From Paractinoplanes toevensis (lineage in GTDB: Bacteria; Actinomycetota; Actinomycetes; Mycobacteriales; Micromonosporaceae), in contig NZ_BOQN01000023.1 of assembly GCF_018332695.1 (NCBI RefSeq), positions 1 through 64,000 on the forward strand: a stretch of 64,000 bases of DNA, given 5' to 3'. A program made the position numbers and the translations under genes. The number at the start of each line of letters is the position of its first letter. Position 1 is the stretch's first letter. The notes under the pieces are model-generated. The model ran no database searches. It had not been told where the DNA came from and was given only the letters and a program-made list of their open reading frames with translations. Shown here in pieces: positions 53,097 through 63,105 of the stretch.

Positions 53097-55507
53097 CTAG
53101 GGCCTGGGAGTAGGTATGCCGAGGTCGACCGTCCTCTTACGCACAGCGATGGCGTCCATGGCTGTGAGTTTCTGCTGGGCGGCGGCAAGGGTGGCTTGAA
53201 GCCCGTCGACTTCGCCGAGCCAGCCGTGTTCGCGGGCTTCGTCGATGCGTTCGATGAGGTTACTGCGGATGTCTTGCAGGCGGCTCTTCTGGGCCGGGTC
53301 CGGCCGTAGGAGCGGGCAGCGGATGCACGCGTTTTCGTGCTGGCAGCTGGTGCCGTACTCGCGTGCGCAGTCGCCGATGGCGACCTTGCGCTTAGCGAAG
53401 TGGCCGAGGAACTCGTCCCATTCCGCGGGGGTGACCTCACGGTATTCGTGGCTGGGGCGGGCTTTGCGGCGGCGGGCGAGGAAGCCGCGGAAGGTGTTGA
53501 TGGCTTCGACGGGGTAGGCGGCCTTGTAACCGATGGTAGTGTCGATGCTGCCGTGCCCGGCGAGGACCTGGGCGATGTGCGGCGGCAGGCCGTGCATGAT
53601 GGCGTCGGTGATGAAGATTCTGCGGAAGTCGTGAGGGACAAACCGTAGCGTCCTGCCGTCAGCGTCGGTGAGGCCGGTGGCCCTCAGGGTGACGTCGAGC
53701 ATCGTGCGGAGGGTGACGTAGGTGATCGCGCGGTGCTCGTGCCCGCGGGGTCGTTGGAACAGGAAAGGCATCGGCGCGCTCCAGACCTGGTCGGCGGTGT
53801 GGTAGGCCGATACCTGGGGTAGGGTCGGCCGGCCGTTGCGGACCCGGTGGATGACCGCGGTGAGGACCTCGCCCAATTCCGGCGTGACCAGCAGCAGACG
53901 TTCCTTGTCCAGCTTCGACGGGGTGATCTGCAGCAGCGGAACGATCTCACCGGTGTCGGGCAGCTTGTAGGTCACGAAGCTGTGATGGGTCAGCTCGAGG
54001 AGTTCCTCGATACGAACCCCGGTGTGACGCAGCACCTCGATGGCGGACCAGGACCAGAACGCGTACTCCTCTTCGGAGATCACGTCACGGCGCCGGCCGA
54101 TGTCGGTCTCGATGGCCCACAGCCGCACGCCGCCGCCCTTCTTGTTCTCGGCCCGGCGGAAGGTCTGTCCGTCGAGGGTGAAGGTGTGCCCGGGCGTGGC
54201 GGACCGGGTGGCGGCGAGCAGCCGCTGGGCCTGCTCCACTCGTCGCTCGGCGGTGCGCACCAGGGCGGGGACGACGGGGAGCCGTTCGCGGGTGCGCTGG
54301 TCCATCCGCGACTTGCGATGCGCGTCGCGTTTCCGGGTATTGGTCTCGCCGACCCCGATCGGGCACGGCGCGACCCACCGTCCCCACCGCCCGGGTTCGT
54401 CCACCGCCCACTGGGCGAGGTCGAGGTAGAAGGCCCGCACGGTGATCAAGACATCGGCCTTGCCCACGCGTTCTCGTACGATCTGACCGTGCTTGTCGCG
54501 GACGTGGTGCAGCCGCTGCTTCCAGCCGGTGAACACCTCGGGCGACAAGTGCAGCGAGTCGATGCCCGGGTGGTGGCCTTCCAGGTCGGCCCAAAACAGC
54601 TTGCCGAGGTGGATGGCCAGCTGGCAGCGGGTGGTGTAGTCCATGGCCTGAGCGCGTTCGCTGAGATAGTCGACCAGCAGGTCACGGACCGGTCGGTAGG
54701 CCAACCCGTACTGGTCGATGAGGTCGGCGACGCTGCGGGGGCCCGGGGTGAACGCGGCGCGCAGGCTCAGCGGCGCGGTGGGAGTGAAGACGTCGAGGTC
54801 ACGCAGGATCCGGTAGGTAAGCGTCGCGGCGGGCGCGTCCTTGCGGATGGCGCGTTCGGCCTGGTGCAGCTCGAGGAAGTCCCCGACGGTGATGTCGCCG
54901 ATCTCGCCGCCCTTGACGATCACGATCCAGGTCAACCGTAGCAGTACCCACTGCCGCATGGTGGTGCTGATCGCGGGATCGGCCTGGCAGGCGGCGTCGA
55001 CGCGGGCGAAGCCGTCGGGGTCCATGCACAACCGGGCGGCGTGTAGCACCGCCGGGGCGTGCTGGCGCAGCAGCCACTCGTAGCCTGGCCGGACCGCTCC
55101 CGAGCCGACGACGACTGGGTTGCCGATCAGCAGCTCGGCGCGCAGGCTCTGCGCGCTGCCGTGCCCACGGGCGGCCAGCCAGTCCACGGCCTGGTCGAGC
55201 CAGCCGCGGCCGGCCTGTTCGGCGCCGCTGGAGAGCCACCGTTCCTGCCAGCTTTGGCCCGGAAACGCGCCAACCAGCTCAGGAGTTTGCGGGCGCCGCG
55301 GCGACGGCCGAAGTCCTGGGCGTCGGTTTTCAGCGGCGCCACGGTGGCCAACGCGACGATCTCGGCGGCGTCCAAAGTGGTCCCGGGCCACCCGGACGGG
55401 CGTGGCCGTGCCGGCCACGCTGCCGATGCGGCGGTGCCCTCGCGGACAGGCTCGGAACGACCCGGCACTTCCCGCCGCCGTGGGATCAGCTTGGTGGCGA
55501 CGCTCAC
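53097..55507 (-). pseudogene. TnpB-like tyrosine recombinase with a frameshift
   Basis: GTG 55507 overlaps the TnpA-like stop as GTGA and reads VSVATKLIPRRREVPG; near 55263 the coding pattern moves to the -1 frame (FPGQSWQERWLSSG) and continues to 53097. Adding one base gives about 803 residues. The catalytic core has GVRIEELLEL, HDFRRIF, and AGHGSIDTTIGY, and a C-terminal CxRCPLLRPD motif typical of Tn554 TnpB-type recombinases. Without the fix the product lacks its N terminus and may be inactive. Confidence 0.75.
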
Positions 55508-56718
55508 CCGAACGGACCGCCCAGCAGCGCTTGCAGCACCTCCGGCCGGTATCCGGCGGCGGGCAGAGGCGGAGGCGTGGGTTCGTTGCGGCGGGCGAAG
55601 TGCGCCTTCGCCCGCGCGATGACCTCCTCCTGCCGCGGGTTCATGTAGCGCTGCGTGGTGGTGATCCGGGCGTGGCCCATCACCCACTGCACGTCGGTCA
55701 GCGGCATCGCCGGGTCCTGGGCCATCCGCGAGCACGCCGTGTGACGCATGTCGTGAAGCGTCCAGTTCGTGCCCAGCGCCTTGTTGGCGCGGCGCAGCAC
55801 GGCCAGGCACGCCGCGTAGGTCAACGGCCGCAACGGGCGGCGCAGCGTCCACCACACCGCGGCGTTGCCTCCGGTCGGGACCAGGCCGCGGATCTGCTGC
55901 TGATAGCAACGAAGCCACACCAACGCGTCCGGCGAGGCCGGCACCCACTGCAACGCCCGGGTGCCTTTGCGGATCACGCCGATCAGCTGGTCACCGACGT
56001 TGACCCGGCTGCGGGTCAGGCCGAGCAGTTCGGCGGCGCGCACGCCGGTGGAGACGAACATCGCCAGCAGCGCCCGGTCGCGGTCGTTGTCCATCCGAGC
56101 GAACAGGTCGTTGAACAGCCCGTCCTGGATGGCCCGCGGGATCGTGTCCGGTTGCCGCCGCCGGTACAACCCGGTGCGTTGCCGATGCCACGGCAGCATC
56201 GGGTTGTGATGGGCCTGCGGACGGCGGTTGGACACCGGGAACGGGTTGATCACCGGGCCGCGGCCCATCCCGGCGTGGTAGTCGTAGAACGCCCGTCCAA
56301 CGGTCTCGTTGTGGTTGTGCGAGGCCAGCGACAACGTCGCCCCGGGCGACGCCTTGCCGGTGATCCGGTTGACCGACCCCGGCGCCGGTCCCCGCCGGCC
56401 ACCGCGACGCGGGCGCGGTGGCTTCGGCGCGTGCGACACCCACAGCAGGAAGTCACGGGCATCGACGCGCTCGGCCCGGTCCCACGCCACGTCGATCGCC
56501 CACAGGAACCGGAACCAGCGCTGAAGATCGTAGGCGTACGAACGCAGCGTTGTCGCCGGGGAGCCCCGCCCGGCCATCTCCCGCAGGTAGTCCGTGACCG
56601 GCTCCACCTCGCAGCCGCCGGAAGTCAACAGCCGGTACGGCACCAACTGGTCGTCGACGTCAGCGACCCGCCCAACCCGCGGCACCGCCAACCTCAACAC
56701 GTCTCGCCCCGACACCAC
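55504..56718 (-). CDS. TnpA-like tyrosine recombinase
   Basis: GTG 56718 follows AGGAGG. The 404-residue protein has an N-terminal SAM-like core-binding domain (about 38-100) and a catalytic domain with R227 in STGVRAAELLGL, H322-x-x-R325 in LHDMRHTACS, H349 in VMGHA and the nucleophile Y358 in TTTQRYM. Together with the TnpB-like protein it would cut and join the ends of the island. The last 88 bases before the methylase remnant are expected to hold the attachment site. Confidence 0.88.
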   Translation of the reverse strand: MVSGRDVLRLAVPRVGRVADVDDQLVPYRLLTSGGCEVEPVTDYLREMAGRGSPATTLRSYAYDLQRWFRFLWAIDVAWDRAERVDARDFLLWVSHAPKPPRPRRGGRRGPAPGSVNRITGKASPGATLSLASHNHNETVGRAFYDYHAGMGRGPVINPFPVSNRRPQAHHNPMLPWHRQRTGLYRRRQPDTIPRAIQDGLFNDLFARMDNDRDRALLAMFVSTGVRAAELLGLTRSRVNVGDQLIGVIRKGTRALQWVPASPDALVWLRCYQQQIRGLVPTGGNAAVWWTLRRPLRPLTYAACLAVLRRANKALGTNWTLHDMRHTACSRMAQDPAMPLTDVQWVMGHARITTTQRYMNPRQEEVIARAKAHFARRNEPTPPPLPAAGYRPEVLQALLGGPFG

Positions 56719-56806
56719 TCAGCCTCCTCGTCGCGCTGTCCTCCAACGTCAGGGCCAACGAGGTATCTGAACTGCGGAAACGCACGAATTAGTCAAGTTA
56801 ACAGGA

Positions 56807-57797
56807 CGCGACTACGGCACCGGCAGCTGGCAGGGCGGCGACCCGGACTGCCCGCACCCGTCGACCCGGCGGCGTACCCGTCGGGTTGACGGGTCGGCAT
56901 GCGCCCGGTGCGGGGCGCGGTGGGCTGACCCGCAGTACGGGCTCGAGGACAGCCTCGACGACTACGTCGCCCGGCTGGTCGCCGTGTTCGCTGAGGCCCG
57001 ACGGGTGCTGGTGAAGACGGGCACCTGCTGGCTCAACCTCGGCGACAGCTACAGCACCGGCAGCGCCACCGGCGAGCGGACACCCGGCCCGCTACCGGCG
57101 AAGAACCTCAACGGCGTGCCGTGGAGGGTCGCGTTCGCGCTGCAGACGGCCGGCTGGACCCTGCGTAACGCGGTGGTGTGGCCAAGACCAACCCCATGCC
57201 GGAGTCCGTCCGCGACCGGCTGTCCACCTCATACGAACTGCTGTTCCTGCTGACCCGATCCCAGTCGTACTACTTCGACCTGGATCCCATCCGGGTCCCG
57301 CTGCAACGCCCTGACGCGGTCGACGGCACCCGCATCGTCGGCGGCGCCCGCAAGGGCCGCACCGGCGGGATCGGGGCGACCGCGAGACGGCGCGGGAGCA
57401 GCGCCTACGGTGCCGGCAAGTACGACACCGACACCGTGCTGGTGGAACCGCGGGCGGGACGGGGCAACCTCGTCGCGGTCGGGCACGCCCACACCGCCGG
57501 CCACCCCCGGGGCCGCAACCCCGGGGACGTGTGGCGGATCGCGACCCGCCCGTACCGGGGGGGTCGCACGTGGCTCTGTTCCCGATCGACCTGCCGTCGC
57601 GGGCGATCGCCGCGGGCTGCCCGCCCGGCGGGCGGGTCCTCGACCCGTTCTCCGGGGCCGGCACCACCGGCATGGCCGCGGTGCACCTCGGCCGCTCGTA
57701 CACCGGGATCGACATCTATGCACGGTTCCACGACGAGGCCCTGACCCGCCTGCAGCCCTACCTGCCGCCGGATCCGGGCGGCGGGCCGCAGACATGA
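56807..57797 (+). pseudogene. 3' part of the split SPPF-type DNA methyltransferase, with two more frameshifts
   Basis: Continues from 47632 as RDYGTGSWQGGDPDCPHP, with a Cys-rich ACARCGARW site, LVKTGTCWLNLGDSY and WTLRNAVVW. Near 57179 one G seems missing before AKTNPMPESV; at about 57556-57562 a run of seven G again breaks the frame before SHVALFPIDLPSRAI. The end holds FSGAGTTGMAA, the AdoMet motif, and a stop overlapping the next ATG as ATGA. With the island in it this gene is dead. Confidence 0.75.
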
Positions 57798-57993
57798 AGG
57801 TCCGCACGGTGCCGGTCACCTTCGCCCAGGCCAGCGCGTTCATCACCGACTGGCACCGCCACCACCGTCCGCCGGCCGGGCACAAGTTCAGCATCGGCGC
57901 CGCCAACGGGGACAACCTGCTCGTCGGTGTCGCCGTGGTGGGCCGGCCGGTGGCCCGGCTGCTGCAAGACGGCCTCACCCTAACCGCAACCAC
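57794..57993 (+). pseudogene. Truncated XF1762-like protein gene
   Basis: ATG 57794 overlaps the methylase stop. The first 67 residues (VTFAQASAFITDWHRHHRP, GHKFSIGA, VGRPVAR) match the start of XF1762-type proteins common in phages and mobile elements. After about 57993 the reading frame continues into unrelated sequence, so the gene is cut here and this is a junction. Confidence 0.65.
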
Positions 57994-58348
57994 GGATATC
58001 AGAACTTGCGGAATGCCTCCGTCCGGAGCTCTCTGGCGTACGCGAATCCATTCCGGCGACCAGCTCGGGTCACGGTTCGGCACGCTCGTAGCCGGTGAGC
58101 GAGCAACGAGCCAAACCGGACTACTGGCTGGTGGCGGTTGCGCTTGGGCGCACGCTTTCGCGTCCTGAGCGTTGCCGCCGTTGCTTCGAATGGCGTTATA
58201 CCGGCGATATTCTCATAGCAGACTGCTACGTAGCAGATCCGCATGTAGCAGATTGGCTACTCAGTCGAACTTCGCGCGAGTGTGGCGCACCGCCGACTGC
58301 TGATGCGACGCTGTGGTCAGTACCCCAGCGCCGATTAGGAGCCGAACC
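57994..58348. other. Junction and intergenic sequence
   Basis: Follows the break in the XF1762-like gene. No gene seen; likely a deletion or insertion scar between the modification operon and the tail region. Confidence 0.4.
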
Positions 58349-58543
58349 GTGAATGGCAGTCAACCACCCGCTATCGTCATCGTGCTCGTATTTATCTTGA
58401 TGTTGCTGCCCATCTCCCGGTGGTGCGGATACAGTCCGAGCGAACTGCCTGCCGTGCTCGGCGCAGCGACGGCGCTCGCGTCGGCCCTGATTGTCGGGCT
58501 GGCCCAGATGCGCAACAGTATCCCGCAAACGTCGCAGCCGTAA
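58349..58543 (+). CDS. Small two-span membrane protein, 64 aa
   Basis: GTG 58349 has AGGAG seven bases upstream. The 64-residue product has two hydrophobic segments (about 8-22, AIVIVLVFILMLLPI, and 33-52, VLGAATALASALIVGL). It ends 75 bases before the convergent regulator gene, with a strong hairpin between. Small membrane proteins next to such regulators are frequent in actinomycetes, but I cannot assign a role. Confidence 0.6.
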   Translation: MNGSQPPAIVIVLVFILMLLPISRWCGYSPSELPAVLGAATALASALIVGLAQMRNSIPQTSQP

Positions 58544-58553
58544 TACCCAAAAA

Positions 58554-58589
58554 CGAAAGGGTGGCAGTCGCATGACTGCCACCCTTTCG
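58554..58589. terminator. Perfect 16-bp bidirectional terminator
   Basis: Arms 58554-58569 and 58574-58589 with loop GCAT, between two convergent genes. The outer ends carry CCCAAAAA on one side and CTTTCG on the other; a clear placement for termination in both directions. Confidence 0.75.
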
Positions 58590-58617
58590 CGCGTTCCCCG
58601 CGGACATGCGGAACAAT

Positions 58618-59532
58618 TTACGGCGGTGACCGCTCACATCCGGAGTCGGCGGCATCGGATACCTCGGCGATTAGCCGGTCCAGCAGGTCGGCGGTCTGGC
58701 CCGACGACAGCGACAGCTCAAGTAGCTCGTCGAACACCTCGTGATATCTCGCCAGCCCGTCAGGATGGGCCTCGACGATCTGATCGCCCGATGGGGACTC
58801 GAGATAGAGCAAGTCCTCGTCTTCCGGCGAGTCGAACTCGAGGATGGTGAACGACCCAACGGGCATGCCGGCATGCTCGCCGACGTCGAAGGGAAGCACC
58901 CGAATGGACACACTCGGCCGAGCGCCCAAAAGCCGTAATTGGTGCAACTGCTCCGTCATCAACTGACGCGCACCCGTCCTGTTCCCCACTTGGCGCCGCA
59001 GCACGGCCTCGTCGAGGACAAACAACATCTGGGGAGTGTCGCCGTCCCAGAGCAGCCGCTGCCGTTCCAACCGCATCTCCACCCGGCGCGCGATCACCTG
59101 CTCGGCGGCTCCGCGACCCCAAACGCCGATCGTCGCCGTCGCGTAGGACTCCGTCTGCAGCGGCCCAGGGACGATCATCGCCTCGAACTGCCGGATGACG
59201 GCCGCGCCACCTTCGTACTCGAGGAACTTCCTGAACTCGTCAACGAATCCGTCTCTGAACTTATCCGTCCAGCCAGGTTTGCGGCTCTCGCGGCCGAGGC
59301 CCACCAAGCGGTCGATCTCGGCCAAATCTTTGACGCCGTACAGATCCAACAAGGCTTTGAGGTCGGTCGTCGAAACCGAGTTCTGGCCGTTCTCGATGCG
59401 CAGCACCTTGGACTTCGACCAGTCAAGTTTTGTCGCGACATACTCCTGCGTCAGCTTGGCGCCCTCGCGGAGCCGGCGCAGAACGCTGCGCAGCCGCCGT
59501 CCTTGCAGCATCGGAGTAGCGCTACCGTCCAC
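58618..59532 (-). CDS. XRE-family regulator with DUF5753
   Basis: GTG 59532 follows GGGAGG. The 304-residue protein has a helix-turn-helix of the XRE type (about 10-65: LREGAKLTQEYVATKLDWSKSKVLRIENG) and the DUF5753 domain (about 100-280: FEAMIVPGPLQTESYA, VLDEAVLRRQVG, VSIRVLPFDVGEHAGM). This is the common actinomycete regulator usually paired with a DUF397 gene; no such partner is seen here. Confidence 0.9.
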   Translation of the reverse strand: MDGSATPMLQGRRLRSVLRRLREGAKLTQEYVATKLDWSKSKVLRIENGQNSVSTTDLKALLDLYGVKDLAEIDRLVGLGRESRKPGWTDKFRDGFVDEFRKFLEYEGGAAVIRQFEAMIVPGPLQTESYATATIGVWGRGAAEQVIARRVEMRLERQRLLWDGDTPQMLFVLDEAVLRRQVGNRTGARQLMTEQLHQLRLLGARPSVSIRVLPFDVGEHAGMPVGSFTILEFDSPEDEDLLYLESPSGDQIVEAHPDGLARYHEVFDELLELSLSSGQTADLLDRLIAEVSDAADSGCERSPP

Positions 59533-59810
59533 CCCAGCCTCCCGGAGTTCGATGTCACCATCGTACGAGAACAGCGCACCTCCGACTACTGCGTCATCGA
59601 GACCGTCAGCTGCCGTGCAGCCACGGACCTGATCGCGACGGCGGCTCCTCGCAGAGGAGTTGCTCGACCCGGAGAGTAACCCGCAACTACGGATAGTCGA
59701 ACGCGCGGAATGCCCCTCACCCGGTTCGACCCGATGAGTCCGAGCTGTACGTCAGCCCGGTCTGCCGCGATCCTTGATCGACGGCACCGACTGATGCGGG
59801 TGCTCGGCGT

Positions 59811-60467
59811 TCATCGAGGTCCCAGAAGTTGCTTCATAGCGACTGCTTGCCTGGATCTCTGGACTAGACGGACGAACTCGTCGGGGTAGAGCACCAGCAC
59901 ATTGGACGATAAGTGAGGCGCGCGCCGAAACGCATAGTCCCTGGTCACGCAGTATTTGATGGAGGGAGGTAATGATTCATCAGCGGCCTGAAGAGCAGTG
60001 GTGAAGACACAGGCATCCTCATGGTCAAGCGGCGGGTGACCTTCCACTCCGTCGAAGTTGACAAGGCCACCGCCGGTCATGTCGAAGACAAGGTCATAGA
60101 GGAGGTCCTGCAGAAGGTCTTCCGCGTCCTCGCGGCTCCAGCCGAGCCCGCTAGCTTCAGGAGTGCCGCCGTCGCGGGGCTGCGTTGCTTTACGCACAAG
60201 GAGGTCGTCGATGTGCTTAGAGGTCCATACTTCCAACATCTCTGGACCTGCGAAGCGGCCGCTCTGTGTCAGCGCGATCGCCCTGAGGCTGTCCACACGT
60301 CGATCGGCGAGGTGAGGTGTCGGCGTCGCGCTGTGCCGGGCCGCCATGTCGGTGAACTTGTCCCACGTAAAAGGCGGCCCCAGAAGCTCTGCTACGTCCA
60401 GAAGCACATTCACATCAAAAACTACGGTGTGTAGGTTCGGCTCAAGCTGGGTGGGTCGCACTGCCAC
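59811..60467 (-). CDS. PIN-domain protein, probable toxin
   Basis: GTG 60467 has GGGAG ten bases upstream; it overlaps the antitoxin-like gene by 26 bases. The 218-residue protein has acidic residues at PIN positions: FDVNVLLD near the start, the acidic middle, HEDACVFTTAL, and VTRDYAF near the end. PIN proteins cut RNA with bound magnesium. Adjacent to a Panacea protein it is likely the toxin of a pair. Confidence 0.75.
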   Translation of the reverse strand: MAVRPTQLEPNLHTVVFDVNVLLDVAELLGPPFTWDKFTDMAARHSATPTPHLADRRVDSLRAIALTQSGRFAGPEMLEVWTSKHIDDLLVRKATQPRDGGTPEASGLGWSREDAEDLLQDLLYDLVFDMTGGGLVNFDGVEGHPPLDHEDACVFTTALQAADESLPPSIKYCVTRDYAFRRAPHLSSNVLVLYPDEFVRLVQRSRQAVAMKQLLGPR

Positions 60468-61137
60468 GTCGCGGACGCTCCCGTGTGAGGCTTGCCTTGA
60501 CGCGAGGTGGATTCTCGTGGTCGCAGCGCGTATGGAAGGCTGATCCGAACGGCTCAGGAGACCCGGCTTCGTCCGCGGGCTGCTCTCTACGGAACTCGTC
60601 ACGGATCTCTGCGAAAATTCTGCTTCGCTCGGATGCCTCCAGCGCAGGATCGACAAATCCGTGAAGTCCGCCCGTGACAAGATCGGCAACGCCTCGGCCG
60701 GCGAACGACTTGGTCCGGTAGTAGTGCTTCATGGCGTCAGGTTGGATCGCTACCCTGCTGGGCTGATCGTCAGGAACGCCATGTCGCGCGTTGACCCATG
60801 GGGGCTCACCGTGGGTCAAGGCAGAAAGATCATCTCCTGATAGGCCGCCATAAACTTGACAGACCAGGGACACCACCTTCGCGCTGCTGGCGCTCAGCTT
60901 CTTCGGATCTCCAGCTGGCCAGACGCCGACCTTACGCTGACCACTGTGCGTATCCCACAACGTTCGAGTGACAGGGCCGTCGCGCCAAGCCTGGATTGTG
61001 TCTGGGAAGAGCGGTGTATCCAGCAGGGCGAGGTGCCACGCCTGGCTGTAGTAGACAAGCTTCTGTAGCCGCATGGCTTCCATCGGGCCGACCTGCGCCA
61101 GCACCGCTGCTGCGACGTCGTGCGCGTTCGTTGCCAA
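60442..61137 (-). CDS. Panacea (DUF4065) antitoxin-like protein
   Basis: I choose TTG 61137 (GGGAG six bases upstream), which begins LATNAHDVAAAVL as Panacea proteins do; the longer frame has no ribosome site. The 231-residue product has the Panacea core MRLQKLVYYSQAWHLALLD...IQAWRDGPV (residues about 24-55). Panacea domains neutralise many unrelated toxins; here the overlapping partner is a PIN protein. The tail (about 190-231) is basic and disordered. Confidence 0.82.
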   Translation of the reverse strand: MATNAHDVAAAVLAQVGPMEAMRLQKLVYYSQAWHLALLDTPLFPDTIQAWRDGPVTRTLWDTHSGQRKVGVWPAGDPKKLSASSAKVVSLVCQVYGGLSGDDLSALTHGEPPWVNARHGVPDDQPSRVAIQPDAMKHYYRTKSFAGRGVADLVTGGLHGFVDPALEASERSRIFAEIRDEFRREQPADEAGSPEPFGSAFHTRCDHENPPRVKASLTRERPRRGSATHPA

Positions 61138-61765
61138 CGAGGGCTCCCTTAACAGCTGTTGTAGCCAAGTGTACGTACAGCCGGGGAGTCCCTGCGACCA
61201 CCTAATCGTGCTGTTCACCCCAGCGCTGGTTACTGAGTTCGGCTCGATCGGACGAGTCGAATTAGCATATCGAACGCATGTTCGATTGGCTACGGAGAAG
61301 ATTGCGGGCTCGAGTCCCTGCGGACACGCAAGATCATTAGCGCCTGAGCTGCGGAGACGCGGTCCGCGGTCCGGTCAAGTCCCTGGAAGTGGCGTAACGG
61401 CTGATCTTCCGGCCTGCGCTGGCTATAAGGGTCGCTTGTCGGGCTGGGGGGTGACGGGTTCGTCGGGTTTCGGGCTGCCATTGGTCGATATCGTCGGGCC
61501 AGCCGGCGGTTGCGGGAACAACGCCCGCGAGCGTGATCAAGCTGACGCCCCAAGAACCCATCGCCCGGCAAACATCCGGATCTGGTGACCCGGGCGCCAC
61601 CCCACGCCCACCGATACTCACCGTGAGTAGCGGAGGCGGGTTGCCGGGTCCGCCGCTGTTGTGGCGCACGGAGGGCTCCGTGTCCCGGATCTCAACACAT
61701 TTGGCGTACCGGTCTCTGGCATTTGGGACCGTACGCCGACAGGCTCACGCGCGCAGTCGTCACTC
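61138..61765. other. Intergenic, no gene seen
   Basis: About 630 bases between the antitoxin start and the end of the recombinase gene. Contains an isolated GGGCTCGAGTCCC string near 61310 that resembles a tRNA T-arm loop but has no cloverleaf around it. Nothing else could be supported. Confidence 0.4.
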
Positions 61766-62983
61766 CTAACCTCTGTTGCGGCCGAACGGCTCGCGCCGAG
61801 AGACCTCTGCCGCATACTCGGCTCCGGTGGCGCCAGCCAGCCGGACCCAGTCGGTCGTGGTGCGGACGTGGAGTCCGAGCAGATGGCTGAGCACCACGGC
61901 AGGGACGTCCCCGGCGAGGTCGAGCATGGCCGTGTTCCGGGCCGCCCGTACCCGGACTCCGATCGCGTTGAGCCGTCGGGACAGTTGGTCAGCGCTGAAT
62001 GGCCGTCCGGCCACCGCGCCGGGGAACAGCCAGACCGCGCCCGGAGTGTCGGTGCGACGCTGCCGCACGAGCTCGGTGAGCAGGTCGTCCACGGGCGGTG
62101 GTATCTGGATGGGCTTTGCGCCCAGCGCCAGCGTGACGTGGCTGCCGTCGTACTGCACGTCGTCGGTGGTGAGGCGGACGGTTCGGCTGCATGCCTGGGC
62201 GAACAGAAGAACCAGCAGCCCGCAGACGCGGTCGCCGAGGTCAAGGTCGGTGTCGTGCAGGAGCCGGCGCAGGAGATTCCAGCGTCGATCGTGGGCGATG
62301 AACGGCGCGACGGCGTCCCGGGGCGGGGCGGGAATCTCCAGGGCCGGGGCGCGTCGGCGGGCTATGGCCCAGAGCAGGAAGCGACGGGCATTGGAGCGCT
62401 GCCCGGAGCCGTCAGCGAGCCATTCGTCGAGGTCTGCCTGGCGACAGTCCGCGAGACAGGAGCCGGCTCCGCGGAGCCAGGCCAGCAGGGAGATCGCGGC
62501 CTTCACGTCCCGTCGGACGGCCCCGACCTGCGTATATGTCGTCGTGCCGGTTTGTTGACTGAGGCGTCGCAACCGTCGCAGGTGGTGCCATGTCGCGAAC
62601 TGGCGGACGATGGCGCGCTCGTTCGGATCTGCGATACGGGCGGTCGCTCTGGCCGTCCACTGTTCGAGTGGGGCGAGGTAGTCGTCCCGCTGAGGCAGCG
62701 TTCCGACGCTGACCAGGAGGCCGCGCAAGTGCGCGACGGTACGGGCGGGCGCCGCGAGCTGATCCAGAGTCTCGTGGGTGACCGGGCCTTTGCCGTGGCC
62801 GATGGCGGCCATCAGCGCGCGGGCGCCACGGCCGCGCAGCCAGGCCAGCACCGTATGTGGCGGCTGTCGGTGCAGCGCCGCGAAGACGGGCTCGAGGTCA
62901 GCGCGCACTACGCCGTTGGCCTCGCCGAGCATGAGACGCAGTTGCTGAGCGCAGGCGCAGGAGGCGCAGCGGGGGGGGGGCAT
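61766..62983 (-). CDS. Tyrosine-recombinase-like protein lacking key residues
   Basis: From ATG 62983 the product has 405 residues; the frame is open to 63145. The C-terminal part has the fold pattern of integrases (CSRTVRLTTDDV, RLNAIGVRVRAARNTAMLDLAG, LSHLLGLHVRTTTDWVRLAG), but the HxxR histidine is Arg and the tyrosine position is Trp, so it is unlikely to be catalytic. A CASC motif near its N terminus suggests a zinc site. The start lies next to a run of ten G, where an indel is possible. Confidence 0.6.
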   Translation of the reverse strand: MPPPRCASCACAQQLRLMLGEANGVVRADLEPVFAALHRQPPHTVLAWLRGRGARALMAAIGHGKGPVTHETLDQLAAPARTVAHLRGLLVSVGTLPQRDDYLAPLEQWTARATARIADPNERAIVRQFATWHHLRRLRRLSQQTGTTTYTQVGAVRRDVKAAISLLAWLRGAGSCLADCRQADLDEWLADGSGQRSNARRFLLWAIARRRAPALEIPAPPRDAVAPFIAHDRRWNLLRRLLHDTDLDLGDRVCGLLVLLFAQACSRTVRLTTDDVQYDGSHVTLALGAKPIQIPPPVDDLLTELVRQRRTDTPGAVWLFPGAVAGRPFSADQLSRRLNAIGVRVRAARNTAMLDLAGDVPAVVLSHLLGLHVRTTTDWVRLAGATGAEYAAEVSRREPFGRNRG

Positions 62984-63105
62984 GGTCGCCGCCCGGCCGC
63001 CAGCACCCGGCTGGTCTCGTCCCAGCCGGCCGCGCACCGACCACGGTGTCGAGCACATCGCCCGGCTGCGCTGGCAAGCCCCCGACACCTGAGCCCTGAA
63101 CCCAC

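Larger units (their letters stand above)
47633..56806. mobile_element. 9.17-kb Tn554-like element inserted in a DNA methylase gene
   Basis: Left flank ends ..FWGL, right flank begins RDYGTGSW; deleting 47633-56806 restores CTG CGC GAC TAC in frame. The element carries two tyrosine recombinases at the right end (TnpA- and TnpB-like, overlapping), a NACHT ATPase gene as cargo and an IS630 copy near the left end. No terminal inverted repeats are visible, as expected for the Tn554 type. A TnpC-like small gene was not found. Confidence 0.72.

Noticed and set aside
61300..61330. GGGCTCGAGTCCC string like a tRNA T-arm
   Set aside because: Flanking bases do not pair as a T stem, and no anticodon or acceptor stem can be drawn around it.
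62965..62985. Run of ten G at 62971-62980 as a phase-variable switch for the recombinase-like gene
   Set aside because: The upstream frames do not show a convincing N-terminal domain, so no on/off pair of frames can be defined.
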